A stretch of DNA of 36,909 nt from Thiococcus pfennigii (GTDB lineage: Bacteria > Pseudomonadota > Gammaproteobacteria > Chromatiales > Chromatiaceae). Below the pieces are notes generated by a model. That model was given only the letters and a program-made list of their open reading frames with translations, made no database searches and was not told the DNA's origin. The stretch lies in assembly GCF_016583835.1 (NCBI RefSeq), contig NZ_NRRW01000037.1, forward strand, positions 1 to 36,909, in the 5' to 3' direction. Below are positions 7,313 to 16,207 of the stretch, piece by piece (the first letter of the stretch is position 1; every line of letters begins with the position of its first letter). Made by a program: the position numbers and the translations under genes.

Positions 7313-8037
7313 TCGATGGGCTCTCGGACATCTGGGTCTATCTGGCCCGCGACCCGCTCTTCGGGCTGACGTTGACGGTGCTGGCCTATCTCGCGGCCGA
7401 CCGCGTCTATCGTCACCTCGGGATGCACCCGCTGGCGAACCCGGTGCTCTGGTCGGTCATCGCGCTGGCGCTGGTGCTGCACGTGACCGGCATCTCCTAC
7501 GAACGCTATTTCGAGGGTGCCCAGTTCATCCACGTGTTGCTCGGGCCGGCCACGGTCGCCCTCGCGGTGCCGCTCTACAAGGCGTTCGGCACGCTCCGTC
7601 AGAGTTGGCGGGGCATCGCGCTGGCGCTGCCGACCTCGGTCGTCGTCGCCTCGCTCGGGGCCGTCGGCCTGGCCTTGGTCCTCGGTGCCGCCGCGACGAC
7701 GATCGCCTCGCTCGCGCCGAAGGCCGTGACCACGCCCATCGCGATGGGGATCGCCGAGCAGATCGGTGGGCTACCGACGCTGACGGCGGTGTTCGTGATC
7801 CTGACCGGCATCGTCGGCGGCGTGCTCGGCCCGCCGCTCCTCTCGCTGCTCGGGGTGCGCGACGCACGCGCGCGGGGCATCGCGCTCGGCGCGGCGGCGC
7901 ACGGTATCGGCACCGCCCGCGCCTTCAACGAGGGCCCGGAGACCGGCGCCCACGCGAGCCTCGCCATGGGGCTCGCCGGCCTGCTCACCGCCCTGCTGCT
8001 GCCAGTGGTCTGGCCGTTCGTCCGGGCGCTGATGTGA
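7309..8037 (+). CDS. lrgB: LrgB/CidB-family membrane protein
   Basis: A 242-residue polytopic membrane protein that starts in the ATGA overlap with lrgA. Family features are ANPVLWSVIALALVLH, LLGPATVALAVPLYK, the block SLAPKAVTTPIAMGIAEQIG, and AAAHGIGTARAFN. These match the LrgB/CidB/PLGG1 family, which acts together with LrgA. Either envelope homeostasis or small organic-acid export is possible; the sequence does not decide. The following 8038-8496 gap holds only the inverted copy of the hairpin repeat. Confidence 0.9.
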   Translation: MIDGLSDIWVYLARDPLFGLTLTVLAYLAADRVYRHLGMHPLANPVLWSVIALALVLHVTGISYERYFEGAQFIHVLLGPATVALAVPLYKAFGTLRQSWRGIALALPTSVVVASLGAVGLALVLGAAATTIASLAPKAVTTPIAMGIAEQIGGLPTLTAVFVILTGIVGGVLGPPLLSLLGVRDARARGIALGAAAHGIGTARAFNEGPETGAHASLAMGLAGLLTALLLPVVWPFVRALM

Positions 8038-8252
8038 GCGCCGCAGCGCGACTCCCCGATGGCGGCATCGGTCCGAGCAACATCGGTGGCGTGCGGGTCG
8101 CGATCAGCGGTGAAAAGGCACCAACGCGTACAGGCCGCGCTGGGGCGCAAGTCCTCGCTCGAAGAGGGCCGGTCGCTTGTCGATGCGATGACCGGAACAC
8201 ACGCCCGCATTCGGTCAATTGCACCGGCACGCTGTAACCGTCTGCTGGGAAG

Positions 8253-8400
8253 ATCGAAAAAAGGCCATGCGGACAGTTTTTCGAGACGTAAGGGGAAATG
8301 CCATTTCGGCTTCGCTTCATCTTCGGTCGGCCAGGCGACGGACAAATGGCCGCCGATCGCAGGCGCTGCGGCCTTGTTCCGAAAAAGATTCGAAAATGAG
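8253..8400 (-). repeat. Modular multi-hairpin repeat, inverted diverged copy
   Basis: Read on the minus strand it aligns with 767-916: GATGAAGCGAAGC matches AATGAAGCGAAGC, ATTTCCCCTTACGTCTCGAAAAA matches the GCATTTTCGCTTCACGTCTTGAAAAA region, and GCATGGC followed by a T-run and CGATCTTCCC matches GGATGGCAATTTTTCAAGGTCCCC. The GTCGCCTGGCCGAC stem corresponds to H3. Order and spacing are kept, while the left terminal hairpin is worn. It lies between lrgB and the RiPP operon. Confidence 0.6.
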
Positions 8401-8496
8401 CGGGACGACTCGATCCCCGATGTCGTGTATATGCTGCGCGAACCCGACCAAACGCACCGGTCATTATTGCACCGACACTGAGGCCCCTGGCAGACG

Positions 8497-9492
8497 TCAG
8501 GCCAGCAAGCCGGCCAGCGAGCAGTACCGTTCGGCGCACAGGGCCTCGATCTGAATGGCACCATCGTCCGAACGCACCACGGCCCGCAGACGCGTCCAGG
8601 TGCCACGGTCGGGCGGATGATCGGGACACGACAGGGTCAGATTCAGTTCGATGCCGGCGGCCAAACGCGACGAAAGATCGGTTGGCACTGCGAGGCGCCT
8701 GAATCCACCGAGCAGAATTGCCCGTCCGTCGCCCGCACGCAGCAGCTTGATCGCCCGCAATGCGGCTTCGAGGATGAGCTGTATCGCAAACGCTGGGGGC
8801 ACACCGACGGCGACGACACCCGCCGCGAGCTGGAGCCGGTAGTCCCCCGCGTCCGTGGTCAAGGCATCCACCGGCAAGAGCTGCCTCGCAGAGCCATTGT
8901 CGATCCAGCCTATGACCGGCTCGGCCCGTCGCTGTCGTCCGGTAAACCACAAGCGACGGCCGGCGTCCGTTGCCAGGGTGCCGCTTACCGATGGCAAGAT
9001 CCCACCTTCTCGTTGTGGTGTTTCACTGATGGTCAGGGTCAAGGCGTGGCGCACCGGCCGACGAAAGCGCACGCCCTCGGCGCCGACTAGCCGCTCGCCA
9101 ACGCTGAGCAAGCCTTCGGCCAAGGCGGCCACGGCCCCGAGAATGATCGGGCCGTGCACCAAGAAGATCGATTCCGGACAGAAGGCCAGGGGGGCGCTCG
9201 CCCGCACGATGCCCGGCTGCGTCCGGTCCAGATCGGCGAATCCGGCAGCCCGGGCCTGTGGCGCCGGATGTCGCGCAAGCAGGCGTTCCGCATAGGTCAA
9301 CAGGTCCCCGACTCGGCTCTCTGCGGCTAGCCAATCGACCAAAGACACAGTACCGGCGTGGTAACCACGCACCGCCGCCGCGGCGTCATCGAGCAAACGC
9401 GGCGCAACGTTGACGAAAAGGTGCCAACGGGCCGCCTCGGCCCTTTCCGGTGAGAGCCCGTCGGGATCGGGCAGGGACGCGCCGGGGATCAT
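8497..9492 (-). CDS. RiPP-operon protein, probable double-hotdog (dehydratase-like) fold
   Basis: This 331-residue protein starts at an ATGA overlap with the radical SAM gene stop, so it is translationally coupled to it. I do not recognise a named family. Two segments look like FabA/FabZ-type hotdog domains: residues ~100-190 (PESIFLVHGPIILGAVAAL ... GAEGVRFRRPV ... SGTLATDAGRRLWFTGR) and ~215-320 (VPPAFAIQLILEAALRA ... AILLGGFRRLAVPTD ... TRLRAVVRSDDGAIQIEA). The usual catalytic GHFPG is absent in both, although a His is present in LVHGP. A substrate-binding or altered dehydratase role in peptide modification is inference; the N-terminal 100 residues are unassigned. Confidence 0.6.
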   Translation of the reverse strand: MIPGASLPDPDGLSPERAEAARWHLFVNVAPRLLDDAAAAVRGYHAGTVSLVDWLAAESRVGDLLTYAERLLARHPAPQARAAGFADLDRTQPGIVRASAPLAFCPESIFLVHGPIILGAVAALAEGLLSVGERLVGAEGVRFRRPVRHALTLTISETPQREGGILPSVSGTLATDAGRRLWFTGRQRRAEPVIGWIDNGSARQLLPVDALTTDAGDYRLQLAAGVVAVGVPPAFAIQLILEAALRAIKLLRAGDGRAILLGGFRRLAVPTDLSSRLAAGIELNLTLSCPDHPPDRGTWTRLRAVVRSDDGAIQIEALCAERYCSLAGLLA

Positions 9493-10826
9493 GCGCCAAG
9501 ACCGGCCGCTCGAAGCAGCCGAGCGGTGTGGTGCGCATGGTGCAGGCGGCATTCGCGGCTTTCGCGGAGAAGGACGCCGTACTCGGCATAGGCGGTCGCA
9601 CGGCAACCGCCGCCGCAGACCGACATGAACGAACAGGCGGCGCAGGCAGGTATCTCGTAGCTACGCGGCCGAAAGCCGCGCGCCTCGGCCCCGGCGAGGA
9701 GCGCCGACAGATCGTCTCGGTGGATGTTACCCATTAACATTTCGGGACCCTTGAGAAGATGGCACGGATAGACATCGCCGTTCCAATCGATGTCGATGAG
9801 GCTGTGGGCCATACCGCAGGAGAAGTGGCTGTTCGGCGAATCGGTCGTGCAGACTCGAGGCGGCTGCAAGCGCATCAGGCGCGCCTCCACGGCGGCCCGG
9901 CCGAAGCGTTCAATCAACGCGCGATTGACTGCCCGCAAGGTCTCGAGGAGGGTCTCCTGCGCCAAGGCCAATCCCCCACCCTTCATTCCCAGGTCCCGCA
10001 AATCATTGGCATTGACGGCCCCACCGATCTCGTGCAACCACAGCGCCATGTCGACCATCTCGTGGCAGTTGCCGTCATGCAGTGTGGGCGCCGCGAGGAA
10101 TGGCACCTGATGCCGAGCCAATGCCTCCAGGGCCGCGACCGCCTTATCGCGCGCCCCACGCCCGCGGGTTTGGGCGTTGACCGCCTCGCTCATCCCGTCG
10201 AGGCTCACTTGGACGCGGGCAAGCCCCTCGCAGTCGGCCAGGCGGGCCGCGACCGCATCATCGAGCAACTGCCCATTGGTCAGCAGGGATGAAGAAAGGC
10301 CTCGCTCGGAAATGTCTTTCAGGATGGAGAATAGATCAGGATGTAGCAGGGGCTCGCCGCCCGTCACCACGATGTGACAATCGGCGTTGACGGCACGAAT
10401 GTCGTCTAGCAATCGGAGAACGGACTCTCGTGACATTCGACGCCCGCCGCGGTTCTCCAGCCCCTGATAACAATACGGGCACGCCAGATTGCAATCGCGG
10501 ATGATCGTCAAATAGAGACTGGCCAGGGGTGTCTCGGAAGGCCCGGGGAAAGTCTCACGACCCCATCCCTCGCGGAGCAGGCGCCTGACGAAGCCCCACG
10601 CCAGGCGTTCCGCCTGCTCCGGCGAGTGGCCCAAGATACGAAAGAAGCTGCGTGCGCCATCATGGCTCCGACCGTCGCCCAGTTGGTGGAACGCCAGCAT
10701 CTCGGCTCCGTTGAGGACACTGAGCGCCCCGGTACGAGGGTTGTTGACGAAATGCACCCCCTGCATCTCGCGAGTCACGGCATCGGCGAGGTTCAGGGGC
10801 GGGAATTCGCTCTCGTCGGCAACCAT
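9489..10826 (-). CDS. Radical SAM/SPASM peptide maturase (Nif11-class)
   Basis: The N-terminal ~95 residues resemble a PqqD-like leader-binding domain (HFVNNPRTGALSVLNG). The radical SAM core has CNLACPYC (Cys 112, 116, 119) and VVTGGEPLL (~154-161). The C-terminal SPASM domain carries Cys 326, 337, 355, then CAACSFMSVCGGGC (395, 398, 404, 408) and Cys 426, enough for two auxiliary 4Fe-4S clusters. Such enzymes modify ribosomal peptides by thioether or other C-C/C-S bonds, or by epimerisation. The neighbour upstream encodes a Nif11-leader peptide, its likely substrate. GAAGGG precedes the ATG at 10826. The product chemistry cannot be read from the sequence. Confidence 0.9.
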   Translation of the reverse strand: MVADESEFPPLNLADAVTREMQGVHFVNNPRTGALSVLNGAEMLAFHQLGDGRSHDGARSFFRILGHSPEQAERLAWGFVRRLLREGWGRETFPGPSETPLASLYLTIIRDCNLACPYCYQGLENRGGRRMSRESVLRLLDDIRAVNADCHIVVTGGEPLLHPDLFSILKDISERGLSSSLLTNGQLLDDAVAARLADCEGLARVQVSLDGMSEAVNAQTRGRGARDKAVAALEALARHQVPFLAAPTLHDGNCHEMVDMALWLHEIGGAVNANDLRDLGMKGGGLALAQETLLETLRAVNRALIERFGRAAVEARLMRLQPPRVCTTDSPNSHFSCGMAHSLIDIDWNGDVYPCHLLKGPEMLMGNIHRDDLSALLAGAEARGFRPRSYEIPACAACSFMSVCGGGCRATAYAEYGVLLRESRECRLHHAHHTARLLRAAGLGA

Positions 10827-10867
10827 GGTCGGCCCTTCGCAATCATCGCAGGACTACAAGGCGAAAC

Positions 10868-10895
10868 GGGGTGTCGACGGCACCGCCTACACCCC
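10868..10895 (-). terminator. Hairpin between precursor and maturase genes (possible attenuator)
   Basis: GGGGTGT (10868-10874) and ACACCCC (10889-10895) form a perfect 7-bp stem with a 14-base loop that itself contains GGTGCC/GGCACC pairing options. It lies in the 84-base gap between the stop of the Nif11 peptide and the start of the maturase. On the minus strand the stem is followed by GTTTCGCC, with only a short T-run. Partial termination or mRNA-end protection that favours the precursor is a reasonable inference. Confidence 0.5.
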
Positions 10896-10910
10896 GCGAA
10901 CGGTGCCGAA

Positions 10911-11171
10911 TCAGCTGCCGATACTGACACAGGCGATGCAGCCCACACTGGCACAAATGCTCGCTGCGAGGACCTGCTCGCCGCCTTTGGACTCGACCGA
11001 CTGCCCACTCTTTTCGGCGACCATCACCAGATCGTCAGTCGTCACATCATAGCCCTTATCCCTCGCCACGGCGGCGAGCTGATCCAGGCTCTTCGCCTGT
11101 TCGGCGTCGCCCTTGAGTGCGGCATCCTTGCCTATGGCCTCGAAGAAAGACTTGGTAGCTGCCTCGCTCAT
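10911..11171 (-). CDS. Nif11-type RiPP precursor peptide
   Basis: The 86-residue peptide has the Nif11-like leader pattern: MSEAATKSFFEAIGKDAALK, then AKSLDQLAAVARDKGYDVTT and DDLVMVAEKSG. A GG at residues 63-64 (ESKGG) is the likely leader cleavage point, leaving a 22-residue, small and hydrophobic core that includes AASICASVGCIACVSIGS. Cys 73, 78 and 81 are candidate sites for thioether bonds. The strong ribosome-binding site GAGGAG lies about 6-8 bases before the ATG. Neighbours are a radical SAM/SPASM maturase and a hotdog-like protein; no dedicated protease-exporter is in the window. The 11172-11571 gap upstream must hold the promoter, and also a repeat remnant. Confidence 0.88.
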   Translation of the reverse strand: MSEAATKSFFEAIGKDAALKGDAEQAKSLDQLAAVARDKGYDVTTDDLVMVAEKSGQSVESKGGEQVLAASICASVGCIACVSIGS

Positions 11172-11399
11172 CTCTCATCTCCTCGTCTTCACTATGATTG
11201 AGTGGGTGTCCGTGTCGAGCGTCGCTCCCGACACGTCACCGATATCAATCTAGACCAAGACTTGACCCGCAACCACGTCCAACCGCCGACGTAGTTCACA
11301 GAAACATGAACCGGCTCGAAATTGTCATCAAGGGGAGCGAGGGAGCTAGCCCGGAGGGAAACGGCGGGACACGCAAGAGGCGCGAGACAGGAGGACACG

Positions 11400-11452
11400 T
11401 TGAAAAATCAAGGTGCCCGACGCGAAGCGGAAATCGCGTTTTCGCTAACGTC
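11400..11452 (+). repeat. Shortened copy of the multi-hairpin repeat
   Basis: TTGAAAAATCAAGGTGCCC (left terminal module) is followed directly by GCGAAGCGGAAATCGCGTTT and TCGCT, matching GCGAAGCGGAGATCGCATTT in the full copy. Modules H2 and H3 are missing, so this is an internal-deletion form. It lies upstream of the RiPP operon and downstream of the DUF1249 gene. Confidence 0.6.
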
Positions 11453-11571
11453 CATGGCGATTCGGGCCACCGCGGGGCATCAAACCGGCGGGGTGCGGTG
11501 GCTTGCGAAGCGCACCGTCGACCGAACCGGTCTTCCAGGGTGACCCGACCGAACTCGCCGCCCTGCCGCGG

Positions 11572-12096
11572 TCAGGGGCAGGCCGCGAGGCGAGCGATCG
11601 CGCCCAGCGAGCGGGCACCGTGCGGCGGTTCGTCGCGCTCGGCGCAGTCGAAGCGATAGCCCTGCTGGGCGCAGTAGCCCAGCCACTTCGCGAGAAAGAG
11701 ATTGACGCGCCACTTGTCGAGCAGGAGCGGCTCGTCAGGGTCGCGTAGCATCGGCAGCGACTTCGGCGACAGGCCGAGCACCTCGACCTGCCGCGCGTCG
11801 TGGTAGGCGCGCAGGCAGGCGTCGGGCTCGGCCTGGCGGCGGGTCGCGTCGCCGAGGGAGGCGAAGAGGTAGGTCAGGCGCACCGTGCTCGTGTAGGGCG
11901 CCTGCTCCAGGACGTCGAGATGGAGGTCCAGATCGCCGGGGCACGACGCCCGATGGGCACCCTGGATGCGGTTCAGCCCGGGGACCAGGCGTCGCAGCAA
12001 CGCGTAATTCCCCTCGCACAGCCCCATCAGGGAGCCGACAGTGGGGCGCCCGAGGAGCAGGTCGCGGGTGAGCCAGGGGTAGAGGGGGGCCTGCAT
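11572..12096 (-). CDS. DUF1249 protein (YqiB-like)
   Basis: The 174-residue protein fits DUF1249: VGSLMGLCEGNYALLRRLVP near the start, DLDLHLDVLEQAPYTSTVRL in the middle and ARQVEVLGL followed by a Lys/Asp-rich stretch. The family is typically about 140 residues; the C-terminal extension LLLDKWRVNLFLAKWLGYC is usual. The function is unknown; in enterobacteria the yqiB gene sits near the cAMP phosphodiesterase gene, a neighbour not present here. The ribosome-binding site is weak. It is 67 bases downstream of the thioredoxin gene, with a hairpin between. Confidence 0.75.
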   Translation of the reverse strand: MQAPLYPWLTRDLLLGRPTVGSLMGLCEGNYALLRRLVPGLNRIQGAHRASCPGDLDLHLDVLEQAPYTSTVRLTYLFASLGDATRRQAEPDACLRAYHDARQVEVLGLSPKSLPMLRDPDEPLLLDKWRVNLFLAKWLGYCAQQGYRFDCAERDEPPHGARSLGAIARLAACP

Positions 12097-12130
12097 GATC
12101 GGGTCTGGGCCTCGTGGGCTCTAGGCGGAA

Positions 12131-12147
12131 CGCCCCGCGCCGGGGCG
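12131..12147 (-). terminator. GC-rich hairpin after the thioredoxin gene
   Basis: CGCCCCG, loop CGC, CGGGGCG forms a perfect 7-bp stem 17 bases past the thioredoxin stop. No T-run follows on the minus strand, so termination would be weak or Rho-assisted. Confidence 0.4.
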
Positions 12148-12163
12148 CGCCTCGGGTCGGGCC

Positions 12164-12535
12164 TCAGGCCTGACCCTTCTGCTGCGCCTCGATCTCGCGA
12201 CGCACCTCGTCCATATCGAGCTCCGAGGCCTTTTCGATCAGCTGGCGGAACGCCGATTCCGGCAGTGCCCCGGGCTGGGAGAAGATGATGATCTGCTCGC
12301 GGAAGATCATCAGCGTCGGGATCGAGCGGATCTGAAAACGGGCCGCCAACAACTGCTCGTCCTCGGTGTTGACCTTGGCGAAGACGATGTCCTCGTGATC
12401 GGCCGAGACCTTGTCGTAGACGGGCGCGAACGAGCGGCACGGTCCGCACCAGGGCGCCCAGAAGTCGACGATGACGAACGGACTGTCCGTGATCGTCTGC
12501 TCGAAATTGTCCTTGTTGAGCTCAACTACGGCCAT
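12164..12535 (-). CDS. Thioredoxin-family protein
   Basis: A 123-residue thioredoxin fold with the active site FWAPWCGPCRSFAPVYDKV and the cis-Pro segment IRSIPTLMIF. It lacks a signal peptide, so it is a cytoplasmic thiol-disulfide oxidoreductase. Compared with E. coli TrxA (109 residues) it has a charged C-terminal extension (ELDMDEVRREIEAQQKGQA) seen in a thioredoxin subgroup of sulfur-oxidising and related bacteria. The GGGGGAAG ribosome-binding site is 5 bases before ATG. It may be a housekeeping second thioredoxin; the exact paralogue is undecided. Nothing else is seen in the 230 bases to the adk stop. Confidence 0.9.
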   Translation of the reverse strand: MAVVELNKDNFEQTITDSPFVIVDFWAPWCGPCRSFAPVYDKVSADHEDIVFAKVNTEDEQLLAARFQIRSIPTLMIFREQIIIFSQPGALPESAFRQLIEKASELDMDEVRREIEAQQKGQA

Positions 12536-12766
12536 TTGGCTTCCCCCTTGGATTCTTTATCAAAATAGGTCGGACGATAGGATCGGGACGACGCGAGCGA
12601 GGCATCCGTCGGTCGGCGTCGCCGCGTGGGACGGATCGGACCCGCCCGGCCGACGGCGCCCCTCGGCCCGAACCGGACCGGCCCCGATACGCGGATCGAT
12701 CGGCGTGCGGCACCCGCGGGGCCCTGGGCAACCCCGAGGCATGCGGCTACCCGGCCACGGGGTGGG

Positions 12767-13438
<672 letters not shown>

Positions 13439-13637
13439 TCAGTCGTCGTTTGAGAATTTTGGCGCGTCAGTCTGCCACAGCCGACGGCGAGTCACCATTG
13501 CGGCGAGTCGATTCGGGCGGTTGCGGGCGTCGCGGGCCAAGCGGCGGGCGCCCCGCAGGGCGGGACAGGTGCGGCAGGGTTGCGCCCCGAGGCGCTCCCG
13601 AGGTGCCCGCCCGGACGGCGCCGGGCGGGACGGGCGA

Positions 13638-13976
13638 TCAATGGTCGCAGGGGTTGCCCGAGGTACTCAGCGAGCCGTCGAGGAACTGCCGGACGAGTTC
13701 CTGCGGGGCGGCCTGTGGGGCGCCGATGACGACCGCGATCTCGTGGCTCGCGAAGAGGTCTAGCGCGCGCTGGCCCATGCCGCCGGCGATGATGTGGGTG
13801 GCACCTTGCTCGGCGAGCCAGCGTGGTAGCAGGCCGGGTTCGTGCGGTGGGGCGGCGACCCGGCGCTCGCCGGTGACGGCCCGCGACTGCGGGTCGACAT
13901 CGGTCAGGGCGAACTCCGGACAGTGGCCGAAATGGGCAGCGAGGACGTCGTCCTGCACCGGGATGGCGATGCGCAT
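13638..13976 (-). CDS. NifX/NifB-type (COG1433) dinitrogenase cofactor-like protein
   Basis: A 112-residue protein of the dinitrogenase iron-molybdenum cofactor family: MRIAIPVQDDVLAAHFGHC at the start, ATHIIAGGMGQRALDLF and IAVVIGAPQAAPQELV, and a terminal GNPCDH. Family members bind FeMo-cofactor precursors or, in the Desulfovibrio orange protein, a Mo-Cu sulfide cluster. The conserved HFGHC and the Cys/His tail suggest metal binding. It is the last gene of the ORP-like cluster, 154 bases after the first MinD-type gene, with GGAG before the start. That it carries a Mo/Cu or Fe-S cluster is inference. Confidence 0.85.
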   Translation of the reverse strand: MRIAIPVQDDVLAAHFGHCPEFALTDVDPQSRAVTGERRVAAPPHEPGLLPRWLAEQGATHIIAGGMGQRALDLFASHEIAVVIGAPQAAPQELVRQFLDGSLSTSGNPCDH

Positions 13977-14130
13977 CTGGGTATCTCCAAGGCGATCAAG
14001 AAAGCGAACGTTATAGAAAGGGCTGGGTTCTTCCCTCACCGCAGCCCGTGCCGGCCGCGGAGATGTGATCGCCCGCAAGCGAGCGACCCGGGAACCGGTC
14101 GGTCCGTTGCCTCGCGTCTTCTGCGAAGGC

Positions 14131-15033
14131 TCATGGAGGCGCAGGCACCGGCCATGGGGCGCCGTCGAGCTGCGCGCGGCAGCGGGCGAAGAGGGCGCGG
14201 ATCTCGGCCGCGAGCGGCCCGTCGCCCGCCTCGACGAGCGCCTGGCCGGCGAGCTGGGCGGCGGTCACGGCGTCGTCGTACGGCAGCCGAGCGAGGACCG
14301 GGGCGCCGCGCGCGGCGGCCAGATCGGCGATCCGCGCGGCCAGTGCCGGGCTAAGGTCGGCCTTGTTGATGCAGACCATCGCCGGCACCCGGAAGTGGGC
14401 TGTCAGATCCAGGACCCGGGCCAGGTCGTGCTCGCCCGAGACCGTCGGTTCGGTCACGATGAGGACGGCATCGGCCCCGGTGATCGAGGCGATCACCGCG
14501 CAGCCGGTCCCCGGTGGGCCATCGACGAGGATCAGCTCGTGCCCGTCGCGCTCGGCGAGCCGACGGGCCTCCTTGCGTACCAGGCTGACCAGGCGACCCG
14601 AGTTCTCGCCGGCGACGCCAAGCCGAGCATGCACGAGCGGTCCGCAGCGGGTCGTCGAGCGGTACCACTCGCCACAGGTCCGGCTGTGCATCTCGATCGC
14701 CCGCTCGGGGCAGACCTCGGCGCAGAGCCCGCAGCCCTCGCAGGCCAGGTCGTCGATGCGGTAGCGCCCGCCGGTCACCGCGACCACGGCCTCGTAGCGG
14801 CAATAGACGGCGCAGGCGCCGCAACCGGTGCAGTCCTCGGTGCGGATCTCGGCCTCGTACCCGGCGACGAAGGGTTGGGTCTCGACGACCGTCGGCCGCA
14901 GCAGCAGATGCAGGTCGGCGGCGTCGACATCGCAGTCGGCGACGACGGCCTCGCCGGCCAGCGCGGCGAACGACCCCGTCAGGCTGGTCTTGCCGGTACC
15001 GCCCTTCCCGCTGATGATCACGAGCTCCTTCAT
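14131..15033 (-). CDS. MinD-type ATPase with inserted 2[4Fe-4S] ferredoxin domain (COG1149), first
   Basis: The 300-residue protein has the deviant Walker A motif ISGKGGTGKTSLTGSFAAL and an inserted bacterial ferredoxin domain: CTGCGACAVYCRYEA (about 68-82) and CEGCGLCAEVCPERA (about 98-112). The rest continues with LILVDGPPGTGCAVIASITG and ADAVLIVTEPTVSGEHDL, typical of the MinD/Mrp superfamily. Such proteins are soluble ATPases that probably carry or transfer Fe-S or other metal clusters. It pairs with the next gene: their coding regions overlap by four bases (ATGA), so the two may form a heterodimer. Confidence 0.9.
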   Translation of the reverse strand: MKELVIISGKGGTGKTSLTGSFAALAGEAVVADCDVDAADLHLLLRPTVVETQPFVAGYEAEIRTEDCTGCGACAVYCRYEAVVAVTGGRYRIDDLACEGCGLCAEVCPERAIEMHSRTCGEWYRSTTRCGPLVHARLGVAGENSGRLVSLVRKEARRLAERDGHELILVDGPPGTGCAVIASITGADAVLIVTEPTVSGEHDLARVLDLTAHFRVPAMVCINKADLSPALAARIADLAAARGAPVLARLPYDDAVTAAQLAGQALVEAGDGPLAAEIRALFARCRAQLDGAPWPVPAPP

Positions 15034-15899
15034 ATCGCGACCGCCACCTCCTCGTCGGTCTCGCCGGCCGTACGCAGCCGGGCGAGCAGATCACGGAAGC
15101 GCGACCGCAGCGCCGGCAGCTCGTCGACCAGCAGGCCGCCACGCGCGTAGACCTCGGCGATGCGCCGGTCGTTCGGGAGGGTCAGCAGCAACGGGATGGC
15201 CTCGGCGGCGCAATAGTGCGCGACGCGCTCATCACCGATGCCATGACGGTTGACGACGACGCCGAAGGGCCGCCCGAGGCGACGGACCATCTCGACGGCG
15301 AGGCGCAGATCGTGCAGCCCGAACGGGGTCGGCTCGGTCACCAGGACGACGAAGTCGGCATCGCGCACCGCCTCGACGGCCGCGCAGGAGGTACCCGGCG
15401 GGGCATCGATCAGCGTCAGCCCCGCGGGCTCGGCGTGGCGCTTGACGGCGCGGATCACGGCCGGCGTCATGGATTCGCCGTTGCCGAGCAGACCGTCGAC
15501 GAGGCGCAGACCGCCGCGCCGTCCGGAGCGGACCAGGCCGATCGGACGCGCGACCTCGGTGATCGCCCCCCTCGGACAGACCACCACACAGCCACCGCAG
15601 CCATGGCAGAGTTCGGGAAAGACCAGCGGCGGACTACCGCCGCCCGGCGAGAAGATGGCGCCGAAGCGACAGAAGCCGCCGCAGGTGCGGCAGCCGTCGC
15701 AACGCGCCGCATCGACGTGCGGCACCGCGAGCGTGACCGGCTCCTCGCCGTCCAGTGGGGTGGGCAGGAAGAGCCGGCAGTTGGGCGCCTCGACATCGCA
15801 GTCGAGGAGACAGACGGGCTCGTCGGCGACCGTCGCCAGATTGACGGCGATGCTCGTCTTGCCCGTGCCCCCCTTGCCGCTCGCGATCGCGATCTGCAT
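15030..15899 (-). CDS. MinD-type ATPase with inserted 2[4Fe-4S] ferredoxin domain (COG1149), second
   Basis: This 289-residue paralogue begins MQIAIASGKGGTGKTSIAVN and carries CDGCRTCGGFCRFGA and CHGCGGCVVVCPRGA as its ferredoxin insert. GLTLIDAPPGTSCAAVEAV and DADFVVLVTEPTPFGLHDL complete the ATPase core. Two such proteins encoded together next to COG1433 proteins is the pattern of the orange-protein cluster of Desulfovibrio, where they interact with the Mo-Cu protein. It lies 32 bases after the DUF5320-like gene. The start is the first ATG with the P-loop at its usual distance. Confidence 0.9.
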   Translation of the reverse strand: MQIAIASGKGGTGKTSIAVNLATVADEPVCLLDCDVEAPNCRLFLPTPLDGEEPVTLAVPHVDAARCDGCRTCGGFCRFGAIFSPGGGSPPLVFPELCHGCGGCVVVCPRGAITEVARPIGLVRSGRRGGLRLVDGLLGNGESMTPAVIRAVKRHAEPAGLTLIDAPPGTSCAAVEAVRDADFVVLVTEPTPFGLHDLRLAVEMVRRLGRPFGVVVNRHGIGDERVAHYCAAEAIPLLLTLPNDRRIAEVYARGGLLVDELPALRSRFRDLLARLRTAGETDEEVAVAI

Positions 15900-15931
15900 G
15901 GTACGCCGCCTGCCCGTCCGTTCAGCCACGC

Positions 15932-16138
15932 TCAGCGACCGAGGCCGCCGCGCGCGCCGCGCTGACCGCGACCGAGCCCCTGACCCTGACCCTGGCATCG
16001 GCCCCGACCGCCCCGGCCGTTGCCGGGGCCGGGGCCACCGGCGAAGCCCGTTCCGACATCGTTCGCGGCACAATTGCCCCTACCGCGCCCGCTCATCGGT
16101 CCGCGCCCTTGGGGCCCCGTCCTGTCTTGTCTCGGCAT
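15932..16138 (-). CDS. DUF5320-like glycine/arginine-rich small protein
   Basis: A 68-residue product starting MPRQDRTGPQGRGPMSGRGR, the usual beginning of small DUF5320-type proteins found beside COG1433/COG1149 genes. The remainder is Gly/Arg/Gln-rich low-complexity sequence, with one Cys in the GNCAAND segment and another in GRCQGQG. GGGAGAAGAG before the ATG supports translation. The function is unknown; its constant company suggests a small accessory component of the cluster. Confidence 0.75.
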   Translation of the reverse strand: MPRQDRTGPQGRGPMSGRGRGNCAANDVGTGFAGGPGPGNGRGGRGRCQGQGQGLGRGQRGARGGLGR

Positions 16139-16207
16139 TGTCTCTTCTCCCATCCGGCCGCAACCGGATCGTTCAGTGATCGACTTGCCCACGCGATCGA
16201 CGATCGC

